The notes below the pieces were generated by a model. The model did not search any database and had not been told where the DNA came from. It was given only the letters and a program-made list of their open reading frames with translations. 64,000 nt of DNA from Saccharospirillum impatiens DSM 12546 (lineage in GTDB: Bacteria; Pseudomonadota; Gammaproteobacteria; Pseudomonadales; Natronospirillaceae): assembly GCF_000423605.1 (NCBI RefSeq), contig NZ_AUIH01000010.1, positions 1 to 64,000 of the forward strand, given 5' to 3'. Below are positions 8,185 to 17,612 of the stretch, in pieces. The first letter of the stretch is position 1; each line of letters opens with the position of its first letter. Made by a program: the position numbers and the translations under genes.

Positions 8185-9786
8185 TTAACGTGTCCGGACG
8201 GGTGCTTTTTTGAGGCCTCCGGTCAACATCACCAGAAAGTGGTTTGCCAGCAGATGTGTTCTGTCGACTGCCTGGGCCAGGTTTTCCGATTCATTACGGG
8301 CGCTCTCGCTGCTGGTAACGGACTGATCGCCGAGAATACCGAGGTTGCTGCATTGCTGCTGAACCTGAACGCTAAGCGCTGACTGCTCCTCTGTTGCGCT
8401 GGCAACCTCCTGGGCATGTCGCTCGATCAGCTCGATGTGCCCCAGAATATCGCTCAGGCTTGACTGCGCTTCCTGTGTCATTGCGGTTGCCAGTGTGGAG
8501 GCCGATTGTCCTTTGTGGATGGTTTCAACTACCGAATTGGTGACTTGCTGCAGGCCATTGATGATCGTGCTGATCTCATCGGTCGATGTCCGGGTGCGCC
8601 GGGCCAACCCGCGAACTTCATCCGCGACAACCGCAAAGCCGCGCCCGGCTTCACCGGCTCGGGCTGCTTCAATGGCCGCGTTCAGTGCCAGCAGGTTTGT
8701 TTGTTCGGCAATGTCAGTAATGACTTTCAATACCTGGTTGATATCCAGACTTCGACGAGCCAGTTCCTCAATGCCGTTGGAAGCTTGCTCCAGTTGAGCC
8801 GTTAGCGCCATAATGGCTTCGGTCATCTGCTGCATTTTTTCACTGCCGAGCTTTGACGATTCGCGCGCGGACTGTGTCGCGGTATGGGTAACGCTGGTCA
8901 GCTCACTGACCCGGTGGACACTCGATTCGAGCTCATCGAAAGCCTGTTTTATCGACACGATGTCGCAGCGCTGTGATTGGATGTGATTCATCGAGAATTG
9001 AATGCAGTCGAGTGTCTTGTCCTTGGACAAACCCATGGTACCAACGTTGGCATGCATTCTTGCTGCAATGGCTCTCATGGTTGAATCACGTTTCATGCGA
9101 TCATATTCCAGCCAGGCAGAGTCCCCCCGCTTGCCGGTATAAAGATAGGGCATTACCGGGTGAGTACCCATTCTTGCCTCTCGGGCCAATTTAACCTGAG
9201 GCCATACAGTCATTAGGGTCGCTGCAAACAGCAGAGTCAAAAAAAAGAAACTGTGCGCCGATACCAGTGCATTGAAAAACATGCCATTGAGCAGCAACAA
9301 CCCGGCTAGAGAAAGGTAAATTGCCGTAATTTTTAGGTGCAATGGTAGGCCAATCGCCTGATACCTTGAGGGGAGTTTGCCTGTGCGCCATGCCTGGTAG
9401 ACAGTCTCCGCACGCGCAATCTGTTCCGGTGTTGGCATTACCCGAACTGACTGATACTCAGCGGCTTTGCCGTCTTTGGTGATCGGAGTAACGAACGCAT
9501 CGACCCAGTAGTGGTCGCCGTTCTTGCAACGGTTTTTTACCAGACCTTTCCAGGAGTTACCCGCCCTGATCGACTCCCATAAATTCTCGAAGGCACCTTT
9601 TGGCATATCAGGATGCCGTATTAAATTGTGGGGCTGGCCTAGCAGCTCATCCTCCCGGTATCCGGAGACGGACACAAAACTGTCGTTAACGGCTGTGATT
9701 CGACTGTCGAGATCCGTCGTTGTAATCAGGTGCTCATTGGCTGCGTAAGACCGCTCATGTCCGGTGACAGATTGTGTATGGCGCAT
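8185..9786 (-). CDS. Aer-like PAS methyl-accepting chemotaxis protein
   Basis: 533 residues. An N-terminal PAS domain (about 15-125, with [22 protein letters not shown] and [17 protein letters not shown]) matches aerotaxis receptor Aer. Two hydrophobic stretches at about 155-205 anchor the protein without a periplasmic domain. A long C-terminal signalling coiled coil follows with the conserved hairpin tip ([32 protein letters not shown]). It should bind FAD or another redox cofactor and control CheA, giving an energy- or oxygen-taxis signal. No che genes are nearby. The gene is isolated on the minus strand and divergent from the GGDEF-EAL gene at 10036. Confidence 0.92.
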   Translation of the reverse strand: MRHTQSVTGHERSYAANEHLITTTDLDSRITAVNDSFVSVSGYREDELLGQPHNLIRHPDMPKGAFENLWESIRAGNSWKGLVKNRCKNGDHYWVDAFVTPITKDGKAAEYQSVRVMPTPEQIARAETVYQAWRTGKLPSRYQAIGLPLHLKITAIYLSLAGLLLLNGMFFNALVSAHSFFFLTLLFAATLMTVWPQVKLAREARMGTHPVMPYLYTGKRGDSAWLEYDRMKRDSTMRAIAARMHANVGTMGLSKDKTLDCIQFSMNHIQSQRCDIVSIKQAFDELESSVHRVSELTSVTHTATQSARESSKLGSEKMQQMTEAIMALTAQLEQASNGIEELARRSLDINQVLKVITDIAEQTNLLALNAAIEAARAGEAGRGFAVVADEVRGLARRTRTSTDEISTIINGLQQVTNSVVETIHKGQSASTLATAMTQEAQSSLSDILGHIELIERHAQEVASATEEQSALSVQVQQQCSNLGILGDQSVTSSESARNESENLAQAVDRTHLLANHFLVMLTGGLKKAPVRTR

Positions 9787-10035
9787 GTTGACTGCTCATT
9801 TTTTTTTGTAGTTCCGGACACTATGAAAGGTCAATGCAGGGACAGCCATCCAGATCTTGCACATTATCGATCTCGTTGTCAGTTTCCAGACATGCATCAA
9901 TTAGTCAGCCGTCCATGAAGACTATGAGGCGTGCCCACCGTATCTCCGTAGAAACAGGATTTGCGTTATTTGGATAGGCTAACTCTGAAACTTCGCTAGC
10001 CTGTTCATATACATCGATTAGTTGAATCTACCTGA

Positions 10036-11718
10036 ATGATGGACATGGCTATCTCAGACAAAGACTTTAAGGCGCTCGTCGACTGCCATCCCAGAGCCAT
10101 GATGCTTGCGACTCAGGAACCCCGCATTCTCTATGTTAACCGGGCATTCCAGGCGGTAACCGGGTACGAGGCTAGCGCTGTTGTTGGAGAAAAACCCTCC
10201 GTACTCAGCTCGGGTTATCACGGTCGGGATTTTTACAAAGGAATGTGGAAGCGTCTGTCAAGTGAGAATAGATGGGAAGGGTTGGTGTGGAACCAGCGTT
10301 CCAATGGTGAGATATACCCGCAGTGGCTCACGATTTATGGCGTGGAGGTGCGCCAGGCGCAATGCTATGTGGGAACCTTTATGGACGTGGGCGACCTCGC
10401 TGCCATGGATGAACAGCTGGCCAGTCTTGCCTACTACGACGTACTGACCCGTTTGCCCAATCGACATCTGTTTCAGGCGTTTCTGGAGTCCAGAACCGGC
10501 CATCAGGATCATTCGCCGGCGCACTTTTCAGTACTGTATCTGGATCTCGATTTTTTCAAGGAAGTTAATGATCTGCACGGTCACGCGCAGGGCGATGAAC
10601 TATTGGTACGGGTGGCTCAGCGATTACAATCGGTTTTGCGCAAAGGCGATGTGCTTGCCCGATTGTCGGGTGACGAGTTTGCCGCCATCATAGAAGTCGA
10701 CAGTGTGGCCGGGACAGAAGCATTTTGCGACAGGATCTTGAACGCCTTCAAAGAGTCTTTCGTTGTCAATGACCAGCCCCATTATGTGAGCTTGTCGATT
10801 GGTGCGAGCCTGTTTCCCTTTCATGCCGATGAAGATAGGTCATTGCTCGAAAAAGCGGATCAGGCAATGTATTCCGCCAAGCGGTCGGGCCGGTTTCGGT
10901 ACCAGATTTTTGATCCGGAAATAAACCGCAAGCTACTGTACCAGGAAAGTATCGGGCAGTACTTGTCGCAGTCGATTATTGAATCTCATGACGAGTTCAG
11001 TGTGGTCTATCAGCCGCATTACATGCTAGATAGTGGCGAAGTAACCGGGTTGGAAGCTCTGGTGCGATGGCATCACCCCCTACTCGGGCTGGTTCCGCCG
11101 AGTGACTTCATTCCGATAGCCGAGAAGCGCGGTTGGATAACCGTATTGACGACCATTATTCTGAAGGTTATTCAGAATGACCTGGCAAAAAACACGGTTA
11201 AGCTGCCCATGGGTATTCGCCTGGCCATTAATGTTTCGGCCCGGCATATGCTGGACGACGACTTCGTTTCCCAAATGACCCGAATGCGAAGGCACACTGA
11301 TCAGTTGAACTGGGAGCTTGAGCTGGAAGTTACCGAAACATCCCTGGTACATTTTAACGATCAGCTCAGTTCCAAACTGACTGTCTTGCAAGAGCAGGGC
11401 ATTCGAATTGCGATTGACGACTTTGGCACCGGATATTCTTCGCTGGCGTACCTGCAGTCCCTGCCGGTCAACGTACTTAAGATCGACCGTAGCTTTGTGG
11501 CCAGGCTGAATGAGCAGAGTGCGGACAGTACTCTGATCAGGGCAATTATTGCCATGGCCCATGCCCTGAGTCTCGAAGTGGTTGCCGAAGGGGTTGAGAG
11601 CGAAGCTCAGCGGCTGATTCTATGTCAACTGGCTTGCAAGCATGGGCAGGGATTCCTGTTCGCCAAACCCCAGCGCTGGAGCGCGCAGCTTTTTAGGTCG
11701 CTTGATATGGATCAATAG
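10036..11718 (+). CDS. PAS-GGDEF-EAL cyclic di-GMP protein
   Basis: 560 residues, no membrane segment. PAS (about 10-125) is followed by GGDEF (about 150-305) with an SGDEF active-site variant, then EAL (about 320-555). The EAL part keeps EALVRW, the asparagine of NVSARH, EVTETSLV and DDFGTGYSS, so phosphodiesterase activity is expected. The first glycine of GGDEF is serine, so cyclase activity is less certain and the domain could be regulatory. No inhibitory RxxD site is obvious upstream of SGDEF. It lies head to head with the Aer-like receptor. Confidence 0.9.
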   Translation: MMDMAISDKDFKALVDCHPRAMMLATQEPRILYVNRAFQAVTGYEASAVVGEKPSVLSSGYHGRDFYKGMWKRLSSENRWEGLVWNQRSNGEIYPQWLTIYGVEVRQAQCYVGTFMDVGDLAAMDEQLASLAYYDVLTRLPNRHLFQAFLESRTGHQDHSPAHFSVLYLDLDFFKEVNDLHGHAQGDELLVRVAQRLQSVLRKGDVLARLSGDEFAAIIEVDSVAGTEAFCDRILNAFKESFVVNDQPHYVSLSIGASLFPFHADEDRSLLEKADQAMYSAKRSGRFRYQIFDPEINRKLLYQESIGQYLSQSIIESHDEFSVVYQPHYMLDSGEVTGLEALVRWHHPLLGLVPPSDFIPIAEKRGWITVLTTIILKVIQNDLAKNTVKLPMGIRLAINVSARHMLDDDFVSQMTRMRRHTDQLNWELELEVTETSLVHFNDQLSSKLTVLQEQGIRIAIDDFGTGYSSLAYLQSLPVNVLKIDRSFVARLNEQSADSTLIRAIIAMAHALSLEVVAEGVESEAQRLILCQLACKHGQGFLFAKPQRWSAQLFRSLDMDQ

Positions 11719-11807
11719 AATTGCAGTTTCCTGATCTTGCTGGCTCTCCTTGACCCAGAGAAAGCTAATTTTAGTATATTCTTATATAAGGCCTGCTTTA
11801 ATGACAC

Positions 11808-11813
11808 TATAAT
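11808..11813 (+). promoter_or_regulatory. TATAAT -10 box before the AraC gene
   Basis: A perfect TATAAT in an AT-rich stretch. No good -35 is seen at 16-18 bp. If used, transcription would begin near 11820, which favours ATG 11844 over ATG 11826 as the start of the AraC-type gene. Confidence 0.35.
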
Positions 11814-11825
11814 AAGAGTTTTGCG

Positions 11826-12791
11826 ATGTTTTGCGGATATGGAATGGCTTCCTATTTACGGTTTACCCGGTCTAGCCCCAGGCAATGGCTGGGGAGTATC
11901 AAGGTGTTGCTGGGTCTGCCCCGGATCGAATTTTCATTCCCGCCGAGTGTAAAGTCCTTTCCCGGTGTGTCTGAGCTTAATACCGGGAGTGGCAGTGTTT
12001 TTCATATGGCAGTTGACGGACCAACTGGCGTGATAGTGAAGAACGCCAAACTTCCGATATTGGTTTGGGTCTGCTCCGGGCGTATACAGAACAAGGAAGA
12101 TGTGTTTCTCATTCGCTCTGGTGAGGAGGTGGGCCTGGCTACCGATGGTCACTCTGTGTTGACGATTATTCAATTCCCCGAATCAGAAGTCGCCGCATTT
12201 GCGAGTCATCAGAGAGCTCTGGACACCTACCAACAACGACAGCAAGTCCGTTGGTTGCTGGAAGATTATAACCTGAGGAGCCAGTTTTTCCCGGATCATG
12301 ACAGAGCGCTTAGCAACACCCGGGCAATGCTGGCCGAATTGACCGCTTGCTTGACCGACCGGGATTGCCGGCTCAGTTTGCCCCGGCGGCGAGTGATAGA
12401 TCCCAAATTTGAGCAAGCCGTTAATTTCATCGCCAACAACCCGGGCTGGGAGTTCAGCCTTAAAGACCTGACAAACATAGTGCACAGCAGTGAACGCACC
12501 CTCTACTATCAGATGAAGCGCGTCATCGGCATGACGCCTTATCGCTATTACCAGCGCTGTAAGCTGCTACGGTTAAGGTTGGCATTGCTCGACTGCGAAG
12601 CGGACTCACCCAGCATCTCCTGGCATGCGCTGGAGCATGGCCTGAACCACCTCGGGCGCTTGCCTGCTCTCTATGCCAGCCATTTTGGCGAGAAACCCAG
12701 TGAGACACTAACCAGCCGCAAGGCACTTCGAATGGCGGGGGAGCTCGCCCTGTCTGCGACACTGCGTCCGGTAACTGCTGGGGCAGAGTAA
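11826..12791 (+). CDS. AraC-family transcriptional regulator
   Basis: 321 residues if ATG 11826 is used. ATG 11844 is an alternative that fits a TATAAT box at 11808 better. The C-terminal 110 residues form an AraC double helix-turn-helix (FEQAVNFIANNPGWEFSLKDLTNIVHSSERTLYYQMKRVIGMTP... then HGLNHLGRLPALYASHFGEKPSETL). The N-terminal 190 residues are a beta-rich domain without a recognised ligand signature. The lack of a clear ribosome site leaves the start open. Possible targets are the co-oriented aminotransferase/amidohydrolase genes that follow 100 bp later, but no operator repeats were found. Confidence 0.82.
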   Translation: MFCGYGMASYLRFTRSSPRQWLGSIKVLLGLPRIEFSFPPSVKSFPGVSELNTGSGSVFHMAVDGPTGVIVKNAKLPILVWVCSGRIQNKEDVFLIRSGEEVGLATDGHSVLTIIQFPESEVAAFASHQRALDTYQQRQQVRWLLEDYNLRSQFFPDHDRALSNTRAMLAELTACLTDRDCRLSLPRRRVIDPKFEQAVNFIANNPGWEFSLKDLTNIVHSSERTLYYQMKRVIGMTPYRYYQRCKLLRLRLALLDCEADSPSISWHALEHGLNHLGRLPALYASHFGEKPSETLTSRKALRMAGELALSATLRPVTAGAE

Positions 12792-12828
12792 GCGTAGGTT
12801 AAGCGGGTGTGCCGGTGGTTGCGCTGAT

Positions 12829-12840
12829 GGCGCTAGCGCC
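12829..12840. promoter_or_regulatory. 12-bp perfect palindrome upstream of the aminotransferase
   Basis: GGCGCTAGCGCC lies 54-65 bp before the aminotransferase start, between it and the AraC gene. It could be an operator or a small hairpin. The binding protein is unknown. Confidence 0.3.
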
Positions 12841-12902
12841 TCATGATATGGGCTCTGCATTCAACAACCGTATCTTCTACTACCTAGCCGGATGTGCCCA
12901 GG

Positions 12903-14102
12903 ATGATTCAAGCTCCCCATATCGATGGTCTTAACCAGATTTTACCCGAAGAGCCTTTGTTGATGATGGGTGCGGGCCCGGTGCCCATTCCGGGGCCGGT
13001 GGCGGCGGCGAACGGTATTGTTATTAACCACCTGGGTGAGACCATGGCGCGCATCATCGATCAGGTGAAAAAGATGGGCCGCTACATTTTTCAGACCGAG
13101 TCACCCTGGCTGATGGGTGTCGCCGGTCCGGGGTCTGCTGCCATGGAGATGGCGGTGACCAATCTGGTGTGGCCGGGCACTCGGGTGCTGTGTGTTTGTA
13201 ATGGCTTTTTCTCCCAGCGCCTGGCTGAAATGGCCGGGCGTGCCGGTGGCGAAGTCGAGCGGTTGCTGGTTGAGGAGGGCTTTGGTGCTGACGTCCGGCG
13301 CATTGAAGACATTCTGCAAACCTTTGAACCGGAAGTGATGACCATTGTTCAGGGCGAGACCTCAAACACCACTCATAATAAAGATCTGGCGGCCATCGGT
13401 GCGCTCGCGCAACGATACAACTGCCGTCTCATCGTTGATGCGGTTTGCACGCTCAGCACCATGGAACTGAACATGGATGACTGGGGTATCGATGTGGTGA
13501 TTACCGGCGGTCAGAAAGGGCTGAGCTCGATCCCCGGTGTCTCACTGGTTGCCTTTTCCGAGAGCGCCTGGCAACGCATTCTGCAGCGGCCGGTGCCCAT
13601 GCCGCACTGGACCCTTGACGCCCTGCTCGCCACCCGCTTCTGGCATGAAGCCTCTTATCATTACACCGCGCCGGTTTCTGGCTTGCTGGCCCTGCATGAA
13701 GCCATGCGCCTGGTTTGTGAGGAGACGCTGGAGCGTCGTTTTCAGCGACATCGCAAAAGCAGTCTGGCGTTGCAGGGAGGCATCGAAGCGCTCGGCCTGT
13801 TGCTTTACGTACCCACCGAAGCCCGCCTGAACTCGGTAGTCGGCATTGCCTTGCCTGTAGGGCTTGATTCAAAAGCCGTCTGTGCGCATATATCCAAACA
13901 CTTTCGGGTCGAAATTGCAGGCTCCTTCGGGCCGCCCATTGTACGCATCGGTCAAATGGGCGAGCAATGCCGGGTGCATAACCTGTTCCGTACACTGCAT
14001 GCCTTCGGCTCCACCTTCAACGCCCTGGGCCATCCGGTCGACGTGCCTGCCGGTATGGCTGCATTGGAGAACCGTCTCCAAGCCCTGTCGGCCGACGAGT
14101 AA
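12903..14102 (+). CDS. Class V (alanine-glyoxylate/serine-pyruvate type) aminotransferase
   Basis: About 399 residues from ATG 12903. A GTG at 12894 in the same frame would add three residues. This is a PLP fold-type I enzyme of the AGT/SPT group: GAGPVPIPGPV near the N-terminus, AGPGSAAMEMA for phosphate binding, QGETSNTTHN, then VDAVCTL with the PLP aspartate, and TGGQKGLSS with the Schiff-base lysine. It should transfer an amino group between a small amino acid and glyoxylate or pyruvate in the cytosol. It is followed after 9 bp by a membrane protein and then by a secreted amidohydrolase, which suggests an operon of unknown purpose. The exact substrate is not predictable. Confidence 0.85.
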   Translation: MIQAPHIDGLNQILPEEPLLMMGAGPVPIPGPVAAANGIVINHLGETMARIIDQVKKMGRYIFQTESPWLMGVAGPGSAAMEMAVTNLVWPGTRVLCVCNGFFSQRLAEMAGRAGGEVERLLVEEGFGADVRRIEDILQTFEPEVMTIVQGETSNTTHNKDLAAIGALAQRYNCRLIVDAVCTLSTMELNMDDWGIDVVITGGQKGLSSIPGVSLVAFSESAWQRILQRPVPMPHWTLDALLATRFWHEASYHYTAPVSGLLALHEAMRLVCEETLERRFQRHRKSSLALQGGIEALGLLLYVPTEARLNSVVGIALPVGLDSKAVCAHISKHFRVEIAGSFGPPIVRIGQMGEQCRVHNLFRTLHAFGSTFNALGHPVDVPAGMAALENRLQALSADE

Positions 14103-14111
14103 GATCAGCGT

Positions 14112-14726
14112 ATGGCGCACTGGTGGGTGGCCGAAATGGTGTTGACCGCCAGTGCCTGGTGGGCCAGCCAACGTCTGATTCAGACCGGTCGTTCGGCATC
14201 GTTTCTGGCGGCAGTCTGTTTTGCCCTGCTGGGGCTGGCGTCGGCCATTGGCGCTCTTAAATATGGTTTTCAGTGGCAGGACCGGCTCGATGATATGCAT
14301 ACTCTGGCCTCCCGAGCCTTCGGTGTTGCCGGGCTCTACCTGCTGGCCATGGCCTTGCTCGACTGGATCGGCTGGCTGCGCCTGCACCGTAAATTATGGC
14401 TGGCGCATTTGGCCGATGCGTTGCTGGTGTTTATCCTCGGTTACTGGCTAACCCGGCTACCTCTGTTTCAGCTCGTGATCGGGTTGGTCCTGACGCTGGT
14501 TTGCATCGCGGTTGCAGGGGCCCTGTGGTACCGGACTCAGCGTGTTCAGAGCGGCTGGCTGGCATTGGCGGCTGTGGTGTTTTCCGTCAACGGCTTGCTC
14601 GTTGGGGGTGGTATGGAGCCGTTGCTGGGACTGCCGGTACGAATGGACGTGTTTCATCTGGGGTTGGCGTTCTGGGCTGTCTGTATGATTCAGGTGCTGG
14701 CCTATCCGGCCGATCCGCAAGCGTGA
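14112..14726 (+). CDS. Multi-spanning membrane protein, unknown
   Basis: 204 residues with about seven hydrophobic helices (for example FLAAVCFALLGLASAIGAL, AGLYLLAMALLDWIGWL, LADALLVFILGYWLTRL). Tryptophan-rich, with no conserved catalytic motif that I recognise. It starts 9 bp after the aminotransferase stop and ends 26 bp before the amidohydrolase, so it is probably cotranscribed with both. Family not recognised. Confidence 0.65.
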   Translation: MAHWWVAEMVLTASAWWASQRLIQTGRSASFLAAVCFALLGLASAIGALKYGFQWQDRLDDMHTLASRAFGVAGLYLLAMALLDWIGWLRLHRKLWLAHLADALLVFILGYWLTRLPLFQLVIGLVLTLVCIAVAGALWYRTQRVQSGWLALAAVVFSVNGLLVGGGMEPLLGLPVRMDVFHLGLAFWAVCMIQVLAYPADPQA

Positions 14727-14752
14727 GAAAACCGAATGAATGAGGTAACAGA

Positions 14753-15811
14753 ATGAAGCAGGCTGGCAAGAAAGCAGCACTGATCGGGGCCCTGGTGTCA
14801 CTGGTGGTGAGTGGGTCGGCTCTGGCCGAAATGTGCTATGACCGCAGTGTTCAGGGGCATCGCCTGGTGGTCGACAGCCATTTGCACTTTCAGCCGTTCA
14901 GTGGTCCGCATCTCAATCATCAGGTGTTGGTAGAGTATCTTCAGCGCGCCGGCATCCAATACGCCAACGTCTACGGCATCGGCCAGACCCGGATCGAAGA
15001 CTGGGCTTGTTTGAACGGCGGGGATTGCAGTGGCAATACGGTGATCGCGCCGACGATGAAGAACGATTTCGTCAATGGCGTGAACATGAACGCTTACCCG
15101 AGAACCGCCGTGCAGTTGCGCGCGTCCATGACGTTTCCGGATCTGCAAAACCCTGAGGGCATTGTCGATCGGATGGCCATTCTGGACCGCGAATTTCCCG
15201 GCCTGTTCCAGTGGATGGGGGAGGCCAATCTGGTCAAGCAAGCCTTGTTTTCATACGGCCACGAGGCCGCAACCCTTGAGGACATCGCCAATTGGGCCCC
15301 ATTTATGGCGAAACTGGCCGAGCGCAATATGCCGCTCGCCCTGCATTCGGACATGGGCAATGATGAAGACGATTACGGTTACGTCCATCTGATGGAGGCC
15401 GTCCTCGAGCAATATCCGGATAACACCGTGGTGTGGATGCACCTGGGCACTTCACGTGAGCAAGATGACCTGGATCCGGCCGAGCACGTTGCCGAGATGT
15501 CCCGGCTCATGGATGCCCACCCGAACCTCTGGTTTGATATTTCCTGGAACGTGCTATACGACGGCTATTTCCGGGATGCCAATCGGCGCGGTCCCTACGT
15601 CGAGTTTCTGAATCAATATGCCAGCCGCATTCTTACCGGTACTGATGTGGTGGCCTCCAGTTACACCAGTTATAACGACTATCTGCGCGCACTCGAGCAG
15701 AACAGCTTTATCAACCAGTACCTCGACAAACGTGCTTTTCGCTATATCGCTCTGGGGCAAAGTTATTTCGATTTGCTCGACATTGATGATGTCGCGCCGC
15801 CTGTCTGTTGA
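14753..15811 (+). CDS. Exported amidohydrolase-fold protein
   Basis: 352 residues with a Sec signal peptide (KKAALIGALVSLVVSGSALA). The mature part shows amidohydrolase_2-type TIM-barrel metal ligands in order: VDSHLHF (HxH), LALHSDMGN, VVWMHLGTS and a terminal GTDVV aspartate. The enzyme should hydrolyse or decarboxylate a small substrate in the periplasm using a divalent metal. Cysteines near both ends (MCYDR, PPVC) could form a disulfide. Third gene of the presumed aminotransferase-membrane protein-amidohydrolase operon. Substrate unknown. Confidence 0.75.
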   Translation: MKQAGKKAALIGALVSLVVSGSALAEMCYDRSVQGHRLVVDSHLHFQPFSGPHLNHQVLVEYLQRAGIQYANVYGIGQTRIEDWACLNGGDCSGNTVIAPTMKNDFVNGVNMNAYPRTAVQLRASMTFPDLQNPEGIVDRMAILDREFPGLFQWMGEANLVKQALFSYGHEAATLEDIANWAPFMAKLAERNMPLALHSDMGNDEDDYGYVHLMEAVLEQYPDNTVVWMHLGTSREQDDLDPAEHVAEMSRLMDAHPNLWFDISWNVLYDGYFRDANRRGPYVEFLNQYASRILTGTDVVASSYTSYNDYLRALEQNSFINQYLDKRAFRYIALGQSYFDLLDIDDVAPPVC

Positions 15812-15988
15812 CAGATGCGAACACCGAAGCCTGAATGATTGGCGCCCGGAACGGATCGTCCGGCAAGATGGGTTGCGGCTAAGTCTTTGATTGTGGCAAA
15901 CCAGCACACAACCCACTTTTGGGTTATCGTGTGTTTGAAAAGGCAGGTAGCTTGTTAACACTCTGAAAATACACCGAGTAATGTCACT

Positions 15989-16396
15989 GTGACCCGACGG
16001 CAGTTTCGGGCCGCTTGGGCACTCCAGGTCATCACCTGGCTGTGCTTTACGGCCATACCCATCGTAAACGCCAGCAGCGTGCAAACCGCTGATGGCTGGT
16101 TGCGCCTGTGCACCGGGCTGGGTGTCACCTGGGTGCAGCTTGATACGCTGGAAACCGCCGACTCAATGCCGGTGGAAGCCGAGTCGTCGTTGCATTGCCC
16201 CTGTGTGAACCAGATATTGGGGTTGCCCGAAGTCTGGGCATTTCCAACCGGGTCCGGGGTGGCCGTTGCTGCCCGGGACACCCGGGTTAACTCGCCCCGC
16301 ACGACCACCTTTCTAGGCTATTTCAGCCGCGCCCCACCGATCGAGACCGTGTTTTACTCCATTAGCTTCAGCCGCCGTACCGTTTCCGTCGGTTAA
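15989..16396 (+). CDS. DUF2946-like small exported protein
   Basis: 135 residues from a GTG start; the ATG at 15981 is out of frame and closes at once. The N-terminus (WALQVITWLCFTAIPIVNA) is a signal or anchor. A CTG/CPC cysteine pattern in the middle (RLCTGLG, LHCPCVN) resembles DUF2946 proteins found next to copper genes. The PCuAC gene 120 bp downstream on the same strand supports a copper role. It is somewhat long at the C-terminus compared with typical members. Moderate certainty. Confidence 0.6.
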   Translation: MTRRQFRAAWALQVITWLCFTAIPIVNASSVQTADGWLRLCTGLGVTWVQLDTLETADSMPVEAESSLHCPCVNQILGLPEVWAFPTGSGVAVAARDTRVNSPRTTTFLGYFSRAPPIETVFYSISFSRRTVSVG

Positions 16397-16516
16397 AGCA
16401 TGCTGTTGAATATCGCTGATTTTTAACAGCCCGAACACTCTCATTAAACTCGTTTTTTGTACCGACGGTGGCAGCACTCATAGGTCTGCACTGTCCTTGC
16501 AGTAAGGAATTCAATA

Positions 16517-17023
16517 ATGCGCAGCATCACATTAACACTGGTGTTAACAACCCTGCTTTTTTCGGCCCTGGCTCAAGCTCATGATTACCTCCTGGGATCA
16601 CTCGCAATTGACCATCCCTGGACGCGAGCGACTGCTCCCGGAGCACCGGTTGGGGGTGGATTTATGAGCATCAGCAACACAGGCGAACAGCCTGATCGAC
16701 TGATCGGGGCAACGGCAGATTTTGCCGGTGAGGTTCAGATTCATGAATCCAGCATGACAGATGGCATGATGCGCATGCAGCACCTGCCTGAAGGGGTAGT
16801 CGTACCTGCAGGTGGCCGTCTTGTTTTGAAGCCGGGCAGTTATCACCTGATGTTTATCGGGCTGCAGCGTCGGCTGGTTGAGGATGAACGTGAGACCGTG
16901 ACTCTGATGTTTGAGCACGCCGGTGAAGTCGAGGTTGAGCTTACTATCGAAGGTCCCGGAGAGCAGGGGCCGCACCAGGAAGGCGACGCCATGGAGATGG
17001 ACCATGGCGATATGAGTCATTAA
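16517..17023 (+). CDS. Periplasmic copper chaperone PCuAC
   Basis: 168 residues: signal peptide ending ALAQA, then the PCuAC (DUF461) beta-sandwich. The Cu(I) ligands follow the known H-M...H-M pattern, IHESSMTDGMMRM and GSYHLMFIGL. An extra His/Met-rich tail (DAMEMDHGDMSH) may bind Cu(II), as seen in other members. It delivers copper to cytochrome oxidase CuA or acts in copper handling. It follows the DUF2946-like gene. Confidence 0.92.
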   Translation: MRSITLTLVLTTLLFSALAQAHDYLLGSLAIDHPWTRATAPGAPVGGGFMSISNTGEQPDRLIGATADFAGEVQIHESSMTDGMMRMQHLPEGVVVPAGGRLVLKPGSYHLMFIGLQRRLVEDERETVTLMFEHAGEVEVELTIEGPGEQGPHQEGDAMEMDHGDMSH

Positions 17024-17030
17024 GCACGGT

Positions 17031-17061
17031 ACCAGGGGCTGGCACTGTGTCAGCCCCTGGT
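17031..17061. terminator. Hairpin between PCuAC and yajQ
   Basis: ACCAGGGGCTG and CAGCCCCTGGT form a perfect 11-bp stem with a 9-nt loop. It sits between two convergent stops, 8 bp after PCuAC and 14 bp from the end of yajQ, so it probably ends transcription from both sides despite lacking a T-run. Confidence 0.6.
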
Positions 17062-17074
17062 TCAAAGGCGGGCG

Positions 17075-17560
17075 TCAGTCGCGGAAGTTATTGTACTGCA
17101 GGGAAACCTCAAGATCAGACTGCTTCAGCAGGGCCATGACCGCTTGCAGGTCATCCCGTTTCTTGCCGTTGACCCGCACCTGCTCGCCCTGAATGGAGGC
17201 CTGAACTTTCACTTTACTGTCTTTTATCAGCTTGATGATCTTCTTTGCCGTTGGCTGGTCGATTCCCTGTTTAAAGGTCATGTTCCAGGAGAACGTTTTG
17301 CCGCTGTGGACCGGCGAGTCCTCTTTGTCGGCCCCAGCGGCACTGATGCTTTGTTTGACGCAGGCTTTGGAAAACAGCTCTTCAAGCTGGCGCAGTTGGA
17401 AATCGGATTCGGTTTTCAGCGTGACGACCAGGCCTTTTTGTTCGATGCTGGCTTCAACGCCGCGAAAGTCGAAGCGGGTGGCCAGTTCCCGGTTGGCGTT
17501 GTCGACGGCATGGCGCAGGGCCACTTCATCAATTTCGGAGACGATGTCAAAAGAGGGCAT
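17075..17560 (-). CDS. yajQ: YajQ family nucleotide-binding protein
   Basis: 161 residues, the full YajQ length. MPSFDIVSEIDEVALRHAV at the start, FDFRGVEASIE, and the C-terminal VRVNGKKRDDLQAVMALL and LQYNNFRD are family hallmarks. Two ferredoxin-like domains bind nucleotides; in Xanthomonas and Pseudomonas homologues cyclic di-GMP is bound and transcription is altered. It sits alone on the minus strand, convergent with PCuAC. Confidence 0.95.
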   Translation of the reverse strand: MPSFDIVSEIDEVALRHAVDNANRELATRFDFRGVEASIEQKGLVVTLKTESDFQLRQLEELFSKACVKQSISAAGADKEDSPVHSGKTFSWNMTFKQGIDQPTAKKIIKLIKDSKVKVQASIQGEQVRVNGKKRDDLQAVMALLKQSDLEVSLQYNNFRD

Positions 17561-17612
17561 GGTGGTGTCCTTGTATTAAATGACGGAATTGGCCGCAGTT
17601 TACCACAGTCGG

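Noticed and set aside
9787..9900. Sigma-28 (FliA) promoter before the Aer-like gene
   Set aside because: Only the -10-like half (ATCGATAA on the minus strand) is close; the -35 half does not match.
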